Notes under the pieces: model-generated
Database searches by the model: none
What the model was told of the DNA's origin: nothing
What the model saw: only the letters and a program-made list of their open reading frames with translations
In this document: piece after piece, positions 32,001-38,816 of the stretch
Layout of the letters: each line of letters starts with the position of its first letter
Numbering within the stretch: the stretch's first letter is position 1
Translations under genes and position numbers: made by a program
Source of the DNA: Phoronis australis
Lineage: Eukaryota; Phoronida; Phoronidae
Direction: 5' to 3'
Assembly (NCBI GenBank): GCA_002633005.1
Contig: NMRA01000013.1
Coordinates: forward strand, 796,995 to 860,994
DNA length: 64,000 nucleotides

Positions 32001-34238
32001 TTCAATTGTAATTTGTCAATCAAAAATATCGTATGAATTGCCCTTAGGAGAGTGAATACTAATATCTTAAGAAGGATTTGATGGGAGAAAATATCCTGTT
32101 GAAAATTTTGTTATTTATGCCAGTGTAATACTGGAATGAGATAAACATTTCAGTTTCATTTTTGTTTTCATTCCAGGCTCATCTTCAGCCAAAGGATGAC
32201 ATCACTATTTTCTACCAAGCCTCGGAAGACCTCGCGCGCATCATTGAGACCTTTTATCAGTTCATCTATTCAACCATCAAGCAGCCAATGAAGAGTTTCC
32301 CTGTGGCGCATGGCGAGGTTGTCATTGCCGAGAAAGCGAAGGTTAGTGTACCAGTCCAACACTGAAATGCTTGGCTTTGTAGAGATGTGAAGATGGCCTG
32401 TTTTATACTTGCACTTAAGTTATACTCTCTTGACTTTTTTCTACCCGATTTGCCTCCACAGAACACACATCGCAAAAGTCGAGAAAGTCTCTTCCTGTCG
32501 AAAAAAAGACATTTTGGGGCAGGCAGTTTCAATTAATTTTCAAATGATTGCCAAACCAATGCTATTTTTGTTGTGGTTTTCTTCGAAACCGTTTTTTGCC
32601 CATGACCTTGACTTGGTCAGAGCAAATTCAAATTTTGTTATCTTTGTGAAAACTCTTGTAGGATCTTGATACTAGAATAGGGTCAAAGAGCATTCCTTCA
32701 CATGGCGATGTCGTGACCCCGTTAAGCTAGGGGTCCTGTCGCTGACATCATTCCATGATAATGGATCTGCACAATCCCCGAATTTGCTGGATGATGAAAA
32801 TAATATGCCTGGTCTGCATTTCGTATACTTGAGCATTTTGTGAGTAATGCACAGATGGCGTGAGAAGTCATGAGAAATCTTGCATGTGTGTGAGTTTCTT
32901 GGGTCTGTTGAGTGCAGATGACGGTGTCTTCCTAGGCTGGGCTCAAAGTCGATGGGTGTTAGTCAAGGACGTTATGTTTTTGTAATGCATAGTTTATACA
33001 TACCTGTCATGTTAGTCCATGGAGGTTTGACTTTGAAGTCATTTTGAAGTCATTTTGAGCTTGAGACGTGTATACTTTAAGAAGAATAACTCAAACAAAT
33101 AGTTATGTGCTCTGTGTATTTATCGCTAGAATGGTATGTCAAAGATGTTGCAAAGCCATTGTTAGTGTTTACTTACTGAACATTTTTTATTTTATCGTCA
33201 ATTTTCAAAGCCGGAATTTATTATACCCCTGCCTCCAGACTAGTGAATTACTCCCAGTTATTGATGAATCATACTTTATTTTTCAAAACCCTCAAAATAG
33301 AGTTCATTATCCACAACTTGTAGGTGAAGGAACATACTCTGGAAATGGTCGTCATCTATGGTCACGTCGCTGACGTACCCACGCATGCCAAGATCTCGGC
33401 CAGCCCCTCAACCAGCAACAATGTGGGGCCCATCTGTCGTTTCATCAACGTGGAGTTGTGCGGCGTCAACCCAGGAAGTGGCGTTCACGGCAAACAAGGA
33501 ACAGTTCTGCTAGAGAATCCTAAGGGTGACTTCCCATTGTCGTTCACCCAGTTGTCCAATCAAGTGAGTTGTTCACCTTTTGACCCGAGAGTTTGACCTC
33601 TGAACCTTATCAACAGTCATAATGCTGGAGATGAATCAGAAACTACTGCATTCAGTAGTTCTGATGATGGTTGCAATATTCAGTTGTAAAACTTGAGTAA
33701 CGCATATAAAACTGAACTGTGCTATTTTGTCCAAGTTTACGGGAATCTGACGTGTCTGAAAGGCAGAATGCACAAACTAGGATAATTGTACTGCAGGAGT
33801 TTATCGGAGTTGAGGGCATTTAACTTGGGTACATTGTTTTTGTGTTTGCTGCGCTATTGCAAACGATTAAAATTTTCAAGGGTTGTTGAGATCATGATGG
33901 AGGAGCATTTGTTAACGTACCCATCGTCAGAAACACAAGTTTTCCATGCAGTTGCATCGCTTGAAGGTTTAATGCATTTTAATTTCTTATTTGAATTCTC
34001 AACTTTAATGAGTGTATTTCTGTAAGTGGCTGATACTGGCATTGGTGTCTTGTCATAAATTGTGTTCATGCACAGTACTTTAATTTTGTCTACCTCGTTT
34101 CAGGTTGACGGGATATTTGGACTGCATGGGAAAAAGTTTCATTACTACTTATCAAAAGATAAGAAAGGTGAGGTTACAGAAAGTACATGTAACCTCTTTG
34201 ATCTCCATGGAAAGACGTTGTACGTGCACGCAAAGTAA
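6993..34238 (+). CDS. IARS1: Isoleucyl-tRNA synthetase, cytosolic (whole gene, 28 coding exons)
   Basis: The enzyme charges tRNA-Ile with isoleucine and hydrolyses misacylated Val-tRNA-Ile. In animals it is part of the cytosolic multisynthetase complex. The exons listed below join with consistent phase to 3543 nt, or 1180 residues plus stop. They carry HYGH (about 54-57), the editing-domain motif [12 protein letters not shown] (about 223-234), GTGVVHQAP (about 317-325), [31 protein letters not shown] (about 600-604), an anticodon-binding helical domain (about 640-840) and a C-terminal UNE-I region. Similarity to human IARS1 is high along the whole length. Human IARS1 has about 1262 residues; the deficit of about 82 fits the loss, or original absence, of the second UNE-I repeat. 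Residue 414 is Ile where the family has Trp. Introns carry a MITE, a foldback, tRNA-like SINEs, a CTG tract, a Penelope fragment and a partial exon duplication. Confidence 0.96.
8858..9014 (+). CDS. IARS1: IARS1 coding exon 2 (HIGH motif)
   Basis: It reads [18 protein letters not shown] and later [14 protein letters not shown] is the class I synthetase HIGH signature that binds ATP. The acceptor is ccactgcag and the donor gttagt, ending in phase 0. Confidence 0.97.
9724..9843 (+). CDS. IARS1: IARS1 coding exon 3
   Basis: It reads [20 protein letters not shown] and ends MRYSAEWE, nearly the same as human. The acceptor is gatcgtgtag and the donor gtaagt, phase 0 at both ends. Confidence 0.97.
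11006..11140 (+). CDS. IARS1: IARS1 coding exon 4
   Basis: It reads [20 protein letters not shown], then [20 protein letters not shown], then GFK. The acceptor is ctgtttgcag and the donor gtagac, phase 0. The open frame beyond 11140 is intronic read-through. Confidence 0.97.
11218..11511. mobile_element. MITE with about 75-bp imperfect TIRs in an IARS1 intron
   Basis: The left end, starting ATAAAATATGAGTCTAATAC at 11218, runs to about 11293. It is mirrored at about 11445-11511 with one small indel and few substitutions, including TTGCGTCCGCATCTCA. No coding potential is seen. A 12-bp direct repeat, ATTAAGCTTGCC, lies outside it at 11204-11215 and 11552-11563. Confidence 0.7.
11956..12040 (+). 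CDS. IARS1: IARS1 coding exon 5
   Basis: It reads [20 protein letters not shown] and YKEVVDPA, matching human [17 protein letters not shown]. The donor gtaagt leaves one base that joins exon 6. This exon is too short to stand out as an open frame. Confidence 0.95.
12953..13081 (+). CDS. IARS1: IARS1 coding exon 6 (editing domain)
   Basis: It reads [16 protein letters not shown] and [20 protein letters not shown]. The Thr-rich [10 protein letters not shown] motif lines the CP1 pocket that hydrolyses Val-tRNA-Ile. The acceptor is cgttctag and the donor gtcagt, leaving phase 1. Confidence 0.96.
13901..14049 (+). CDS. IARS1: IARS1 coding exon 7 (editing domain)
   Basis: It reads [20 protein letters not shown] and ends [13 protein letters not shown], matching the human LLILMEARLSALYK region. 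The acceptor is gttgttgcag and the donor gtgagt, phase 0 at the end. Confidence 0.95.
14471..14566 (+). CDS. IARS1: IARS1 coding exon 8 (editing site)
   Basis: It reads [15 protein letters not shown] and [25 protein letters not shown] and the Asp just after the junction (D in the DDY that opens exon 9) form the conserved editing-site motif. A near-copy of the acceptor and exon start lies 118 bases upstream (14341-14368). Confidence 0.96.
16542..16664 (+). CDS. IARS1: IARS1 coding exon 9
   Basis: It reads [20 protein letters not shown] and [20 protein letters not shown], then K. Human has EDYRVCMDFNII and CPVDASGCFTTEVTDFAGQY. The donor is gtaaaa, phase 0 at both ends. Confidence 0.96.
17292..17383 (+). 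CDS. IARS1: IARS1 coding exon 10
   Basis: It reads [20 protein letters not shown] and [11 protein letters not shown]. The HSYPFCWRS motif ends the CP1 region. The donor gtgagg leaves phase 2 (AG). Confidence 0.96.
17807..17905 (+). CDS. IARS1: IARS1 coding exon 11
   Basis: It reads [20 protein letters not shown] and [14 protein letters not shown]. The family has VPSWFVRVE; here Trp is replaced by Ile (ATC at residue 414). The acceptor is cgttgtgcag and the donor gtgagt. Confidence 0.95.
18496..18622 (+). CDS. IARS1: IARS1 coding exon 12 (catalytic domain)
   Basis: It reads [20 protein letters not shown] and [20 protein letters not shown], then EE. [16 protein letters not shown] is highly conserved in IleRS. 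The acceptor is tttttccag; the donor gtttgt ends in phase 0. Confidence 0.96.
18757..18893. repeat. Degenerate tandem repeat, about 40-bp unit, 3-4 copies
   Basis: Blocks of the form GGCATTAATTCAGYGAACACGG recur about every 40 bases with substitutions. It is intronic in IARS1. Confidence 0.55.
19146..19222 (+). CDS. IARS1: IARS1 coding exon 13
   Basis: It reads [20 protein letters not shown] and DLHRE, matching human VVCIGSVAELEELSGAKISD. The donor gtgagt leaves phase 2 (CA), completed to His by exon 14. Confidence 0.95.
20058..20252 (+). CDS. IARS1: IARS1 coding exon 14 (catalytic domain)
   Basis: It includes [20 protein letters not shown], then [20 protein letters not shown] and QTRGW. 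The [10 protein letters not shown] and DQTRGW blocks are nearly invariant in IleRS. The donor is gtgtgt after TG, with G of the next exon completing Trp. Confidence 0.97.
21103..21189 (+). CDS. IARS1: IARS1 coding exon 15
   Basis: It reads [20 protein letters not shown] and IVNGLVLA, nearly the same as human. The acceptor is ctcccaacag; the donor gtaatg leaves phase 2. Confidence 0.96.
21595..21678 (+). CDS. IARS1: IARS1 coding exon 16 (KMSKS motif)
   Basis: It reads [20 protein letters not shown] and [14 protein letters not shown] is the eukaryotic IleRS form of the class I KMSKS loop that stabilises the adenylation transition state. The donor is gtgagt. A single unknown base and a retroelement fragment follow 17 bases later. 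Confidence 0.97.
21696..22145 (+). mobile_element. Penelope-like element 3' fragment with GIY-YIG endonuclease C terminus
   Basis: The frame open from the single N at 21695 to a stop at 21894 reads [20 protein letters not shown], then [20 protein letters not shown] and [11 protein letters not shown]. The pattern HFN..H, R..RE.YWI.KL.T..P.GLN is the distal half of the GIY-YIG domain that closes Penelope-like retroelement proteins. The upstream reverse transcriptase is missing at the N. An AT-rich 3' untranslated stretch follows; its end near 22145 is approximate. Confidence 0.7.
22752..22896 (+). CDS. IARS1: IARS1 coding exon 17
   Basis: It reads [20 protein letters not shown], then [20 protein letters not shown] and QNIERYET. 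[14 protein letters not shown] is conserved at the start of the helical domain. The donor gttagt is chosen because it keeps phase 0 with exon 18; the stronger-looking gtgagt four bases on would break frame. Confidence 0.94.
22905..22990 (+). repeat. tRNA-like sequence (SINE head or tRNA pseudogene)
   Basis: TGCGGCTTAGTGGTTGAA resembles a tRNA A box. GTGGGCTTCTGTCCC, about 42 bases later, resembles a degenerate B box. It lies just inside the intron after IARS1 exon 17. It is too degenerate for a working tRNA and is more likely a tRNA-derived SINE head. Confidence 0.4.
23327..23411. repeat. Two tandem copies of a unit of about 42 bp
   Basis: ACATAGAATAGTGTTTGCAA and the following ATNACATAACACTGAC occur twice in a row with minor changes. 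It is intronic, upstream of IARS1 exon 18. Confidence 0.6.
23519..23639 (+). CDS. IARS1: IARS1 coding exon 18
   Basis: It reads [20 protein letters not shown] and [20 protein letters not shown]. Human has EEEIEFLYNENT and TDRWILSFMQSLIGFFETEM. The acceptor is cctgttccag; the donor gtcaga leaves phase 1. Confidence 0.94.
24286..24301 (-). promoter_or_regulatory. CTCF-core-like motif
   Basis: The minus strand reads CATACAAGGTGGCGCT, close to the bilaterian CTCF core (AGGTGGCGC). It is intronic and rests on motif evidence only. Confidence 0.2.
24542..24633 (+). CDS. IARS1: IARS1 coding exon 19 (anticodon-binding domain)
   Basis: It reads [20 protein letters not shown] and [11 protein letters not shown], almost identical to human. 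LTNWYVRxNRxR is the conserved anticodon-binding helix. The donor is gtgagc. Confidence 0.97.
25173..25427. mobile_element. Foldback element with arms of about 110 bp
   Basis: The left arm, from ACAAATTGATTATTTCTTAT at 25173 to about 25290, is mirrored by about 25310-25427 at roughly 85-90% identity. That leaves only a few tens of bases between the arms. Each arm carries GGACACTAG followed by G(G/A)(T/C)(G/A)GCGTG, so one arm holds a CTCF-like core. No coding potential is seen. It is intronic in IARS1. Confidence 0.7.
25490..25575 (-). repeat. tRNA-derived SINE-like sequence, minus strand
   Basis: On the minus strand GGCAGAGTGGAG (A-box-like, 25552-25563) is followed 38 bases later by GGATTCGAATCT (B-box-like, 25514-25525). 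The spacing suits an RNA polymerase III internal promoter. The acceptor stem is not convincing, so a SINE head is more likely than a gene. Confidence 0.45.
26126..26203 (+). CDS. IARS1: IARS1 coding exon 20
   Basis: It reads [20 protein letters not shown] and SMIKVM. Human has GENGMEDCVMALETLFSVLL. The acceptor is catcttgtag and the donor gtaagt, phase 0. Most of this exon is repeated at 26634-26699. Confidence 0.95.
26421..26632. mobile_element. Inserted fragment, possibly a Penelope-like element end
   Basis: The block separates two near-identical copies of IARS1 exon 20 plus its intron start. It contains GACATGTTTCGGTGTCATTT and then ACACCATCCTCAGAAG, the kind of TTTCGG...CATC-CTCAG motif found near Penelope element ends. 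It stops at the single N (26633). The assignment is tentative. Confidence 0.4.
26634..26916 (+). repeat. Duplicate of 26138-26420, including most of IARS1 exon 20
   Basis: The block repeats 26138-26420 at an offset of 496 with about two substitutions (for example tcagcc/tctgcc). It starts 12 bases inside the exon, right after the single N, so it lacks the acceptor. Allele-level divergence and the N suggest that two haplotype contigs were joined end to end. It is not counted as a coding exon. Confidence 0.8.
26729..27230 (+). repeat. Degenerate tandem repeat of about 140-150 bp, three units
   Basis: Each unit carries, in order, an AATATCTCAAGAAGGA-type block, TTCACATTCTGTACTG, GGGCATCTCCAGGTTCCAG, TTTTGGTGATTTTGAC and GAAAATCAG. 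Three units can be followed with increasing divergence. The preceding CCCCACCAAGCGTTAGCGCA stretch is shared with the copy at 26233. Confidence 0.55.
27851..27972 (+). CDS. IARS1: IARS1 coding exon 21
   Basis: It reads [20 protein letters not shown], then [20 protein letters not shown]. Human has APYTPFLTELMYQNLKVLID and SIHYLMLPRV. The acceptor is atgtacgtag; the donor gtgaga leaves phase 2. Confidence 0.95.
28743..28845 (+). CDS. IARS1: IARS1 coding exon 22
   Basis: It reads [20 protein letters not shown] and [15 protein letters not shown], almost identical to the human [20 protein letters not shown] region. The donor is gtgggt, phase 0. Confidence 0.96.
28931..29165. repeat. Trinucleotide tract, CTG/GCT-rich with interruptions
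   Basis: GCAGCATCAGYAACA-type units lead into a near-pure GCT run (about 29009-29040), mixed GCT/CCT/GTT, a (GGT)8-like run and more GCT. All forward frames stay open (poly-Ala, poly-Leu, poly-Cys) only because of the triplet period. It is intronic in IARS1. Confidence 0.85.
29375..29458 (+). CDS. IARS1: IARS1 coding exon 23
   Basis: It reads [20 protein letters not shown] and TLEKYILE. Human has YPLKEIVVIHQDPEALKDIK. The acceptor is tttctttctcag and the donor gtgagt, phase 0. Confidence 0.96.
30402..30692 (+). CDS. IARS1: IARS1 coding exon 24
   Basis: This is the longest exon (97 codons). It contains [40 protein letters not shown] and [14 protein letters not shown]. RAEPDHxxLGxRLKG is conserved in eukaryotic IleRS. 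The acceptor is cctttcacttag and the donor gtcagc. Confidence 0.96.
31813..31908 (+). CDS. IARS1: IARS1 coding exon 25
   Basis: It reads [20 protein letters not shown] and [12 protein letters not shown], nearly the same as human [20 protein letters not shown]. The donor is gtaggg, phase 0. Confidence 0.97.
32177..32341 (+). CDS. IARS1: IARS1 coding exon 26
   Basis: It reads [20 protein letters not shown], then [20 protein letters not shown] and EVVIAEKAK. Human has NLVPTDEITVYYKAKSEGTY. The donor is gttagt, phase 0. Confidence 0.94.
33324..33563 (+). CDS. IARS1: IARS1 coding exon 27 (UNE-I region)
   Basis: It contains [20 protein letters not shown] and [17 protein letters not shown], then [20 protein letters not shown]. 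The [10 protein letters not shown] motif marks the UNE-I repeat that human IARS1 carries twice. The acceptor is cttgtag and the donor gtgagt. Confidence 0.94.
34104..34238 (+). CDS. IARS1: IARS1 last coding exon (stop codon)
   Basis: It reads [20 protein letters not shown], then [20 protein letters not shown] and VHAK before TAA at 34236-34238. It corresponds to human SIFGVKNTELAVF and LSLSGKTLCV, the end of the first UNE-I repeat. Human continues with a second repeat that is absent here. Confidence 0.93.
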   Translation, partial: VDGIFGLHGKKFHYYLSKDKKGEVTESTCNLFDLHGKTLYVHAK

Positions 34239-34281
34239 TCTGATGCAACCTAGTGTGGTGACATGCCAAAATTTAAGCCCA

Positions 34282-34317
34282 GGTGAAGTTGTTCAGGCAG
34301 GTGAAGTTGTTCAGGCA
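34282..34317 (+). repeat. Two tandem copies of an 18-bp unit in the IARS1 3' UTR
   Basis: GGTGAAGTTGTTCAGGCA occurs twice without a gap, shortly after the stop codon. Confidence 0.75.
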
Positions 34318-34641
34318 GGTGTTTATTATGTGGAGAAGTGACGCGATGTGGATGCTGAAAGCTGAATTCAGAAAATAGCATGTCAGAAGTGAAAATGACC
34401 TGTCGTTCACGATTGTGACATTGTCGAAATCCATGAAAAGATTTTGTCAGAATAGCAATCTGTTTGTGCTCATGACACGACTCCATTAATAAGTTAGAAA
34501 GCGAGGCTGTCATTTGATGACGATTGAGAGCTCACTTGCATCTTCTTAATTCCTAGTTTATTAATCCAAATGTATGTTACAAAATTGTATATTGTAAAAT
34601 AACAGGCCTTGGATGGAATAATTATCAAGACCTATTATCAA

Positions 34642-34647
34642 AATAAA
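34642..34647 (+). terminator. IARS1: Candidate IARS1 polyadenylation signal AATAAA
   Basis: An AATAAA hexamer lies about 400 bases after the stop codon. A later one near 35477 is an alternative. Confidence 0.4.
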
Positions 34648-35787
34648 TAAGCTATTGGTGATCATCACTCCGTAAAAATGCAGTTATCGTTTAAGTATAG
34701 ACTTACCTGGTAATTCAATTTGTGTAAAATTGTTCAATTCCATGCACAATATGGTGGAATTTTACTGCATTTAGGAGCAGAAGTAATATGTTGATGTTTA
34801 CTTCAATCCTAACATGGATTGTTAGTGTGGCAAGTTTTTAAAAAAAGTTTCAGTTTTGGCCAACTCTTAAAAATTGGACACCGTTGGTGATTTAACCTGG
34901 ATGGAGTATAGTGTTTAGTGTTATTTAATTTGAATTTCACTCATTATTGTTATTTATCATAACCTTGGGTGCTCAGTAAGCAAGAATCATTAAAAAAAAT
35001 CTCAAAAACAAATCTGTGTTGTTCGAACCTCCAATCAAGAGTGGAACTGGCGATTCATGGCCAATCAGAAAGAATTTAGACTATACTCGTCCAATCAGCG
35101 TGTGGCTTGCAAAATATAGGACCAGTTGGCGAAAGAAGTAACTAGTGGTATTCACTAATCAACCAATCCTATCCACTTTGCTGCTTTGAAACAATTTTTC
35201 CTTGCGTTTAACGAGCAACAGACTGTGTGGGCCAGAAATAAACAATCCCCCCAGAATGGGGAAACTCATCTAGGATTTGAAGAGTGGGGGATCCAAATTA
35301 GCAAGACTGACACTTGGGTGTGCTGGGACTCTGTACCATTCACCTTGACAAAGAAATCCTCCCAATAATAGTTGGCAGTAGTTGTCGATCTTCTGTAAAA
35401 AATAGACTGTGATAGTCTGTGGTCTTGACTTAGGTCTGAATATTTATTGAACTAAAACAATGAATCAGAAGATTTCAATAAAATTTCTTAATAATCAGAA
35501 ATGTTAAAATTCTTTGTTTTTACGCCCTTTTTGCCAAGGTCGTCTCGAAGCCGTCTCTTTTCTTTTGGTCCTGCTGTCCAAGCCGTCATTCTTTTTAAAA
35601 CTGTCCCTGTCAGTGAAGGAGTGTCTGTCCCATTGAAGGCCACCGGAGGCTTCTCCATGTGGAATTACCAGATGTTCAACTGCAGCCAGAGTTCACCATC
35701 TGACCCGGAAAACAAGAATTTTATCCAATTTCGTTTACCCTATACTGTCCTCAATTTGAATTCTGACTTAGAAACATTATGTACGTG

Positions 35788-36059
35788 NNNNNNNNNNNNN
35801 NNNNNNNNNNNNNNNNNNNNNNNNNNNNNNNNNNNNNNNNNNNNNNNNNNNNNNNNNNNNNNNNNNNNNNNNNNNNNNNNNNNNNNNNNNNNNNNNNNNN
35901 NNNNNNNNNNNNNNNNNNNNNNNNNNNNNNNNNNNNNNNNNNNNNNNNNNNNNNNNNNNNNNNNNNNNNNNNNNNNNNNNNNNNNNNNNNNNNNNNNNNN
36001 NNNNNNNNNNNNNNNNNNNNNNNNNNNNNNNNNNNNNNNNNNNNNNNNNNNNNNNNNNN
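35788..36059. other. Assembly gap (272 N)
   Basis: This is a run of unknown bases. The right flank starts with a G-rich stretch, which may explain the dropout. Confidence 0.99.
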
Positions 36060-36961
36060 AGGGGAGGGGGGCTTCGGGGAAAGGGTCCAGTTCCAACATA
36101 TCCGTTTAAGATACTTTTATATAAGGATATTGGTGGACATGAATAAAAAAATATTGCATCTACTGGCACTACTTACTACAGTGATAACAGAGTTTTATTA
36201 GTAATTATTTTGAAATTGCTTCCGATTCAAAGCGCTTCACATGGCATCCGGCTGCACCCGGCCAACTTCGCCCGAGTGGTGTCCCAGAGATCGTGCAGAC
36301 GATAAAAGGAGGCTTTGTCAGCATTGAACGCGCATGGTGGCAACAGCAAAGGGTAATGGGAATCCAAAAGTGAATGTCTATACCTAGGCCTACCTTAGAC
36401 ATAGATATCTAACCTAAGTAAGCTAAATAGCAAGGAGAGAGCTCCCAAAAAGTAGTGCGATGTGAATGCTTTAAAATCGGCCAAGAAACAAAACGGACGT
36501 AATTTGTTATTCTGCTATTTTGGTTTAGTTTCTAGCTTAGTACTGAAAAGTGCAGGCATTTTCAAATTTTGAATTGAAAGTGATCGTCAAATATGCAAAT
36601 ATGTTTTTTCATCCAGTGTCCACTCTGATTGTGGATTGGTGGATTGTTGTGCATGCGTGTACACGTGTGTGCGTTTCCGTTCTTTAAAATTCAGTACACG
36701 CCCACTGTAAGTTCACTAAAAGCAGTTCTCCGCCGTGCTAAAAAATCAGACATTCAACTACGGTGTTTTCTTGCACTGGGAAAACACCGTCAAGCATTTT
36801 CACTTCTTTAGGGAAAAGAAGGCCACGACCTCAACTTTGGTCAATAAAGAAAGTCTTCTCTTGTCAATCAGTGTCCATGGTGTACAGTCCCGCAGAATTC
36901 ATACAAGTAACAAACTTGATGGAAAAGATTTCCAAGGTTACATGTCACTACATGTATGCCA

Positions 36962-37770
36962 TGTAGGTTCACTACTCCGAAGGTGCGCTACCACCGAAAA
37001 TTCACTAGGCCTACTTCGAATTTCCCCAATTACAAAATCTGAACTCCAACAATTCACTGCTATGATTGTCTGCTCACGACTCATTCTAAAGCATGCAGGG
37101 ACAACATCTGGGGCCTGGGCACGTCCATGGGCGACGCACCATAGGGGGCTGGAGGGCTTTAGCCTCCACTTATTTCAGTGCTGCACTTCCCATGGGCATG
37201 GATGACGCGCACCCGGCCACTTATTTAATTGCTGCACCGTCCCTAGGGTCAGGCTGCGGCGACCAACGACGGTTTTAAATTTAAGAAGGCTGGCAGGGAC
37301 AGGTTGCCCTACCAATTTGTTTCAACTCGGTCGTGCGTGAGATTACTGGGCTGAGGCTGAGGCGCAACGGCCCTAAACTTTTCAGTCATGCTGCCATCCG
37401 ATCTTGACATGGATTTGATGAATGTATCGTGGTTGATAATTCATCAATATACCTACTTTATAATGTTTTAAAAATGCAAATACCGATTCGTTTTTCCGTG
37501 TTAAGACATGCCGGCAATTTCGCTTGCACGTTGAAAATGAATCTAGACAGTGGCCACCATCTCTAGTTGTACTGGCCAGCTAGATGGTGGTCACTGTCAG
37601 CATGAAATCCAAACAAAGTGGTTTAGTATTCGGGCGTTGTTTTCGGTATAGGTGTATCTAATAAGCAAAAAATCGTTTATTTTTGCACCCGAGTCTGAAA
37701 GTTCAGACATTTTCGGAGCAGTGAACCTTCGGAGTAAAGAATCTTCGAAGTAGTAAACCTTCCAAATAGT
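36962..37770. repeat. Inverted CTACTCCGAAGGTTCAC-type repeat arms
   Basis: GGTTCACTACTCCGAAGGT at about 36964 and TACTTCGAA at about 37012 are mirrored on the minus strand near 37700-37770 (TTACTCCGAAGGTTCACTG, TACTACTTCGAAG). The short CCGAAGGTTCACTA period looks like satellite-derived material forming the ends of an inverted-repeat block. Confidence 0.4.
37546..37600. repeat. Hairpin with arms of about 19 bp
   Basis: GACAGTGGCCACCATCT is followed after a short loop by AGATGGTGGTCACTGTC, giving near-perfect pairing with one G/A difference. Confidence 0.6.
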
Positions 37771-38802
37771 GGGCTGTTCCCATTTCCAGCGATGTAAGAA
37801 ACTCCAGTAACGCGCAAAAATACAAGATAGAGTATCGTCAAAACACTCTCCGACTACGGTACGAGCATGTAATAAGGTGAAATAACTCATTTCAGCATTA
37901 CTGATTTCAAATTTTGGCAGGAGGTAACGAGAATACGTTCTCTTGCTGGACCACATAACATCCGAATTTGTGTTCCGTTCTTTGCAAGCAACCGCCATAG
38001 ACATCCTCATTGGCTGGTATTACATCGACCAGTTCCGTCTCGTCTCAGAAACAGAGCCGAGAGTCATCGTCGTCTATACAGATTTCCCTTACCCCCCAAG
38101 TTAAGTTGCTACAAGGGCCTTACTGAAAGCTCTGCAGTGTCGACGTTTGAAAAATACCAAAGGTCCAACGGTCTAGAAATTCGAACCACACCGCCGCTCA
38201 TGTTGGCTGCGGGCCTTCGAGGTACGTTCAGAGCTGTGAATTGTGCGTTCGCCGAATTTCGGTAGTTCCTGCCTTTTCAGAGGACTTTTTTGTCTCGTTT
38301 TCGCGGACTTTTCGTTTCTCGTTGCCCACTTTGCCAAATGGGGTGCGCGCATGATATGTAGATCAGTTGTTTAGACTGGCTGCCATTACTGAGTATTGGG
38401 AACATTTTACAGCACAAGTCCATGTTTGGTTTATGTTTGTAGGCTGAAAATGATCAAAAGCGGATTTACTAGAAAATGATGCGTTTTTATTGAGTGTATA
38501 ATACAAAGCTAATATGGTAATAATAACAATACGCAGTAACAAAATATTAATTAAATTAACAAACAAGTAACAAAATAGTTGTCTAAAATTGAATTTGGAT
38601 AGTTTCCTTGGTGTCCAACAGGGTGCTCTGTGAAATGTTATCTGACAACAAATGTTCGGCAACACAAGGTCCTTTTGAAACCACACAGACATCTGCCAGC
38701 ATCATGTTCCAGACGCGAAGCACATGATCTCATTGGCTTTCCCCTGTGAGTACCCAGCACTGGTAACATAGTAAATTAAATGTTTCAAAGGACTTGGTAG
38801 TT

Positions 38803-38816
38803 GCGCCACCAAGTGG
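38803..38816 (-). promoter_or_regulatory. CTCF-core-like motif
   Basis: The minus strand reads CCACTTGGTGGCGC, close to the CTCF core. It lies between the converging genes, where an insulator site would be plausible. This is motif evidence only. Confidence 0.3.

Noticed and set aside
35501-36201. Open frames into and across the second N gap
   Set aside because: The known part (about 95 residues) matches no family I recognise and has no clear splice sites. It is kept only as a mention in the intergenic entry.
37597-38010. 137-residue minus-strand frame
   Set aside because: There is no domain, low-quality composition and overlap with satellite-like sequence. It is probably chance.
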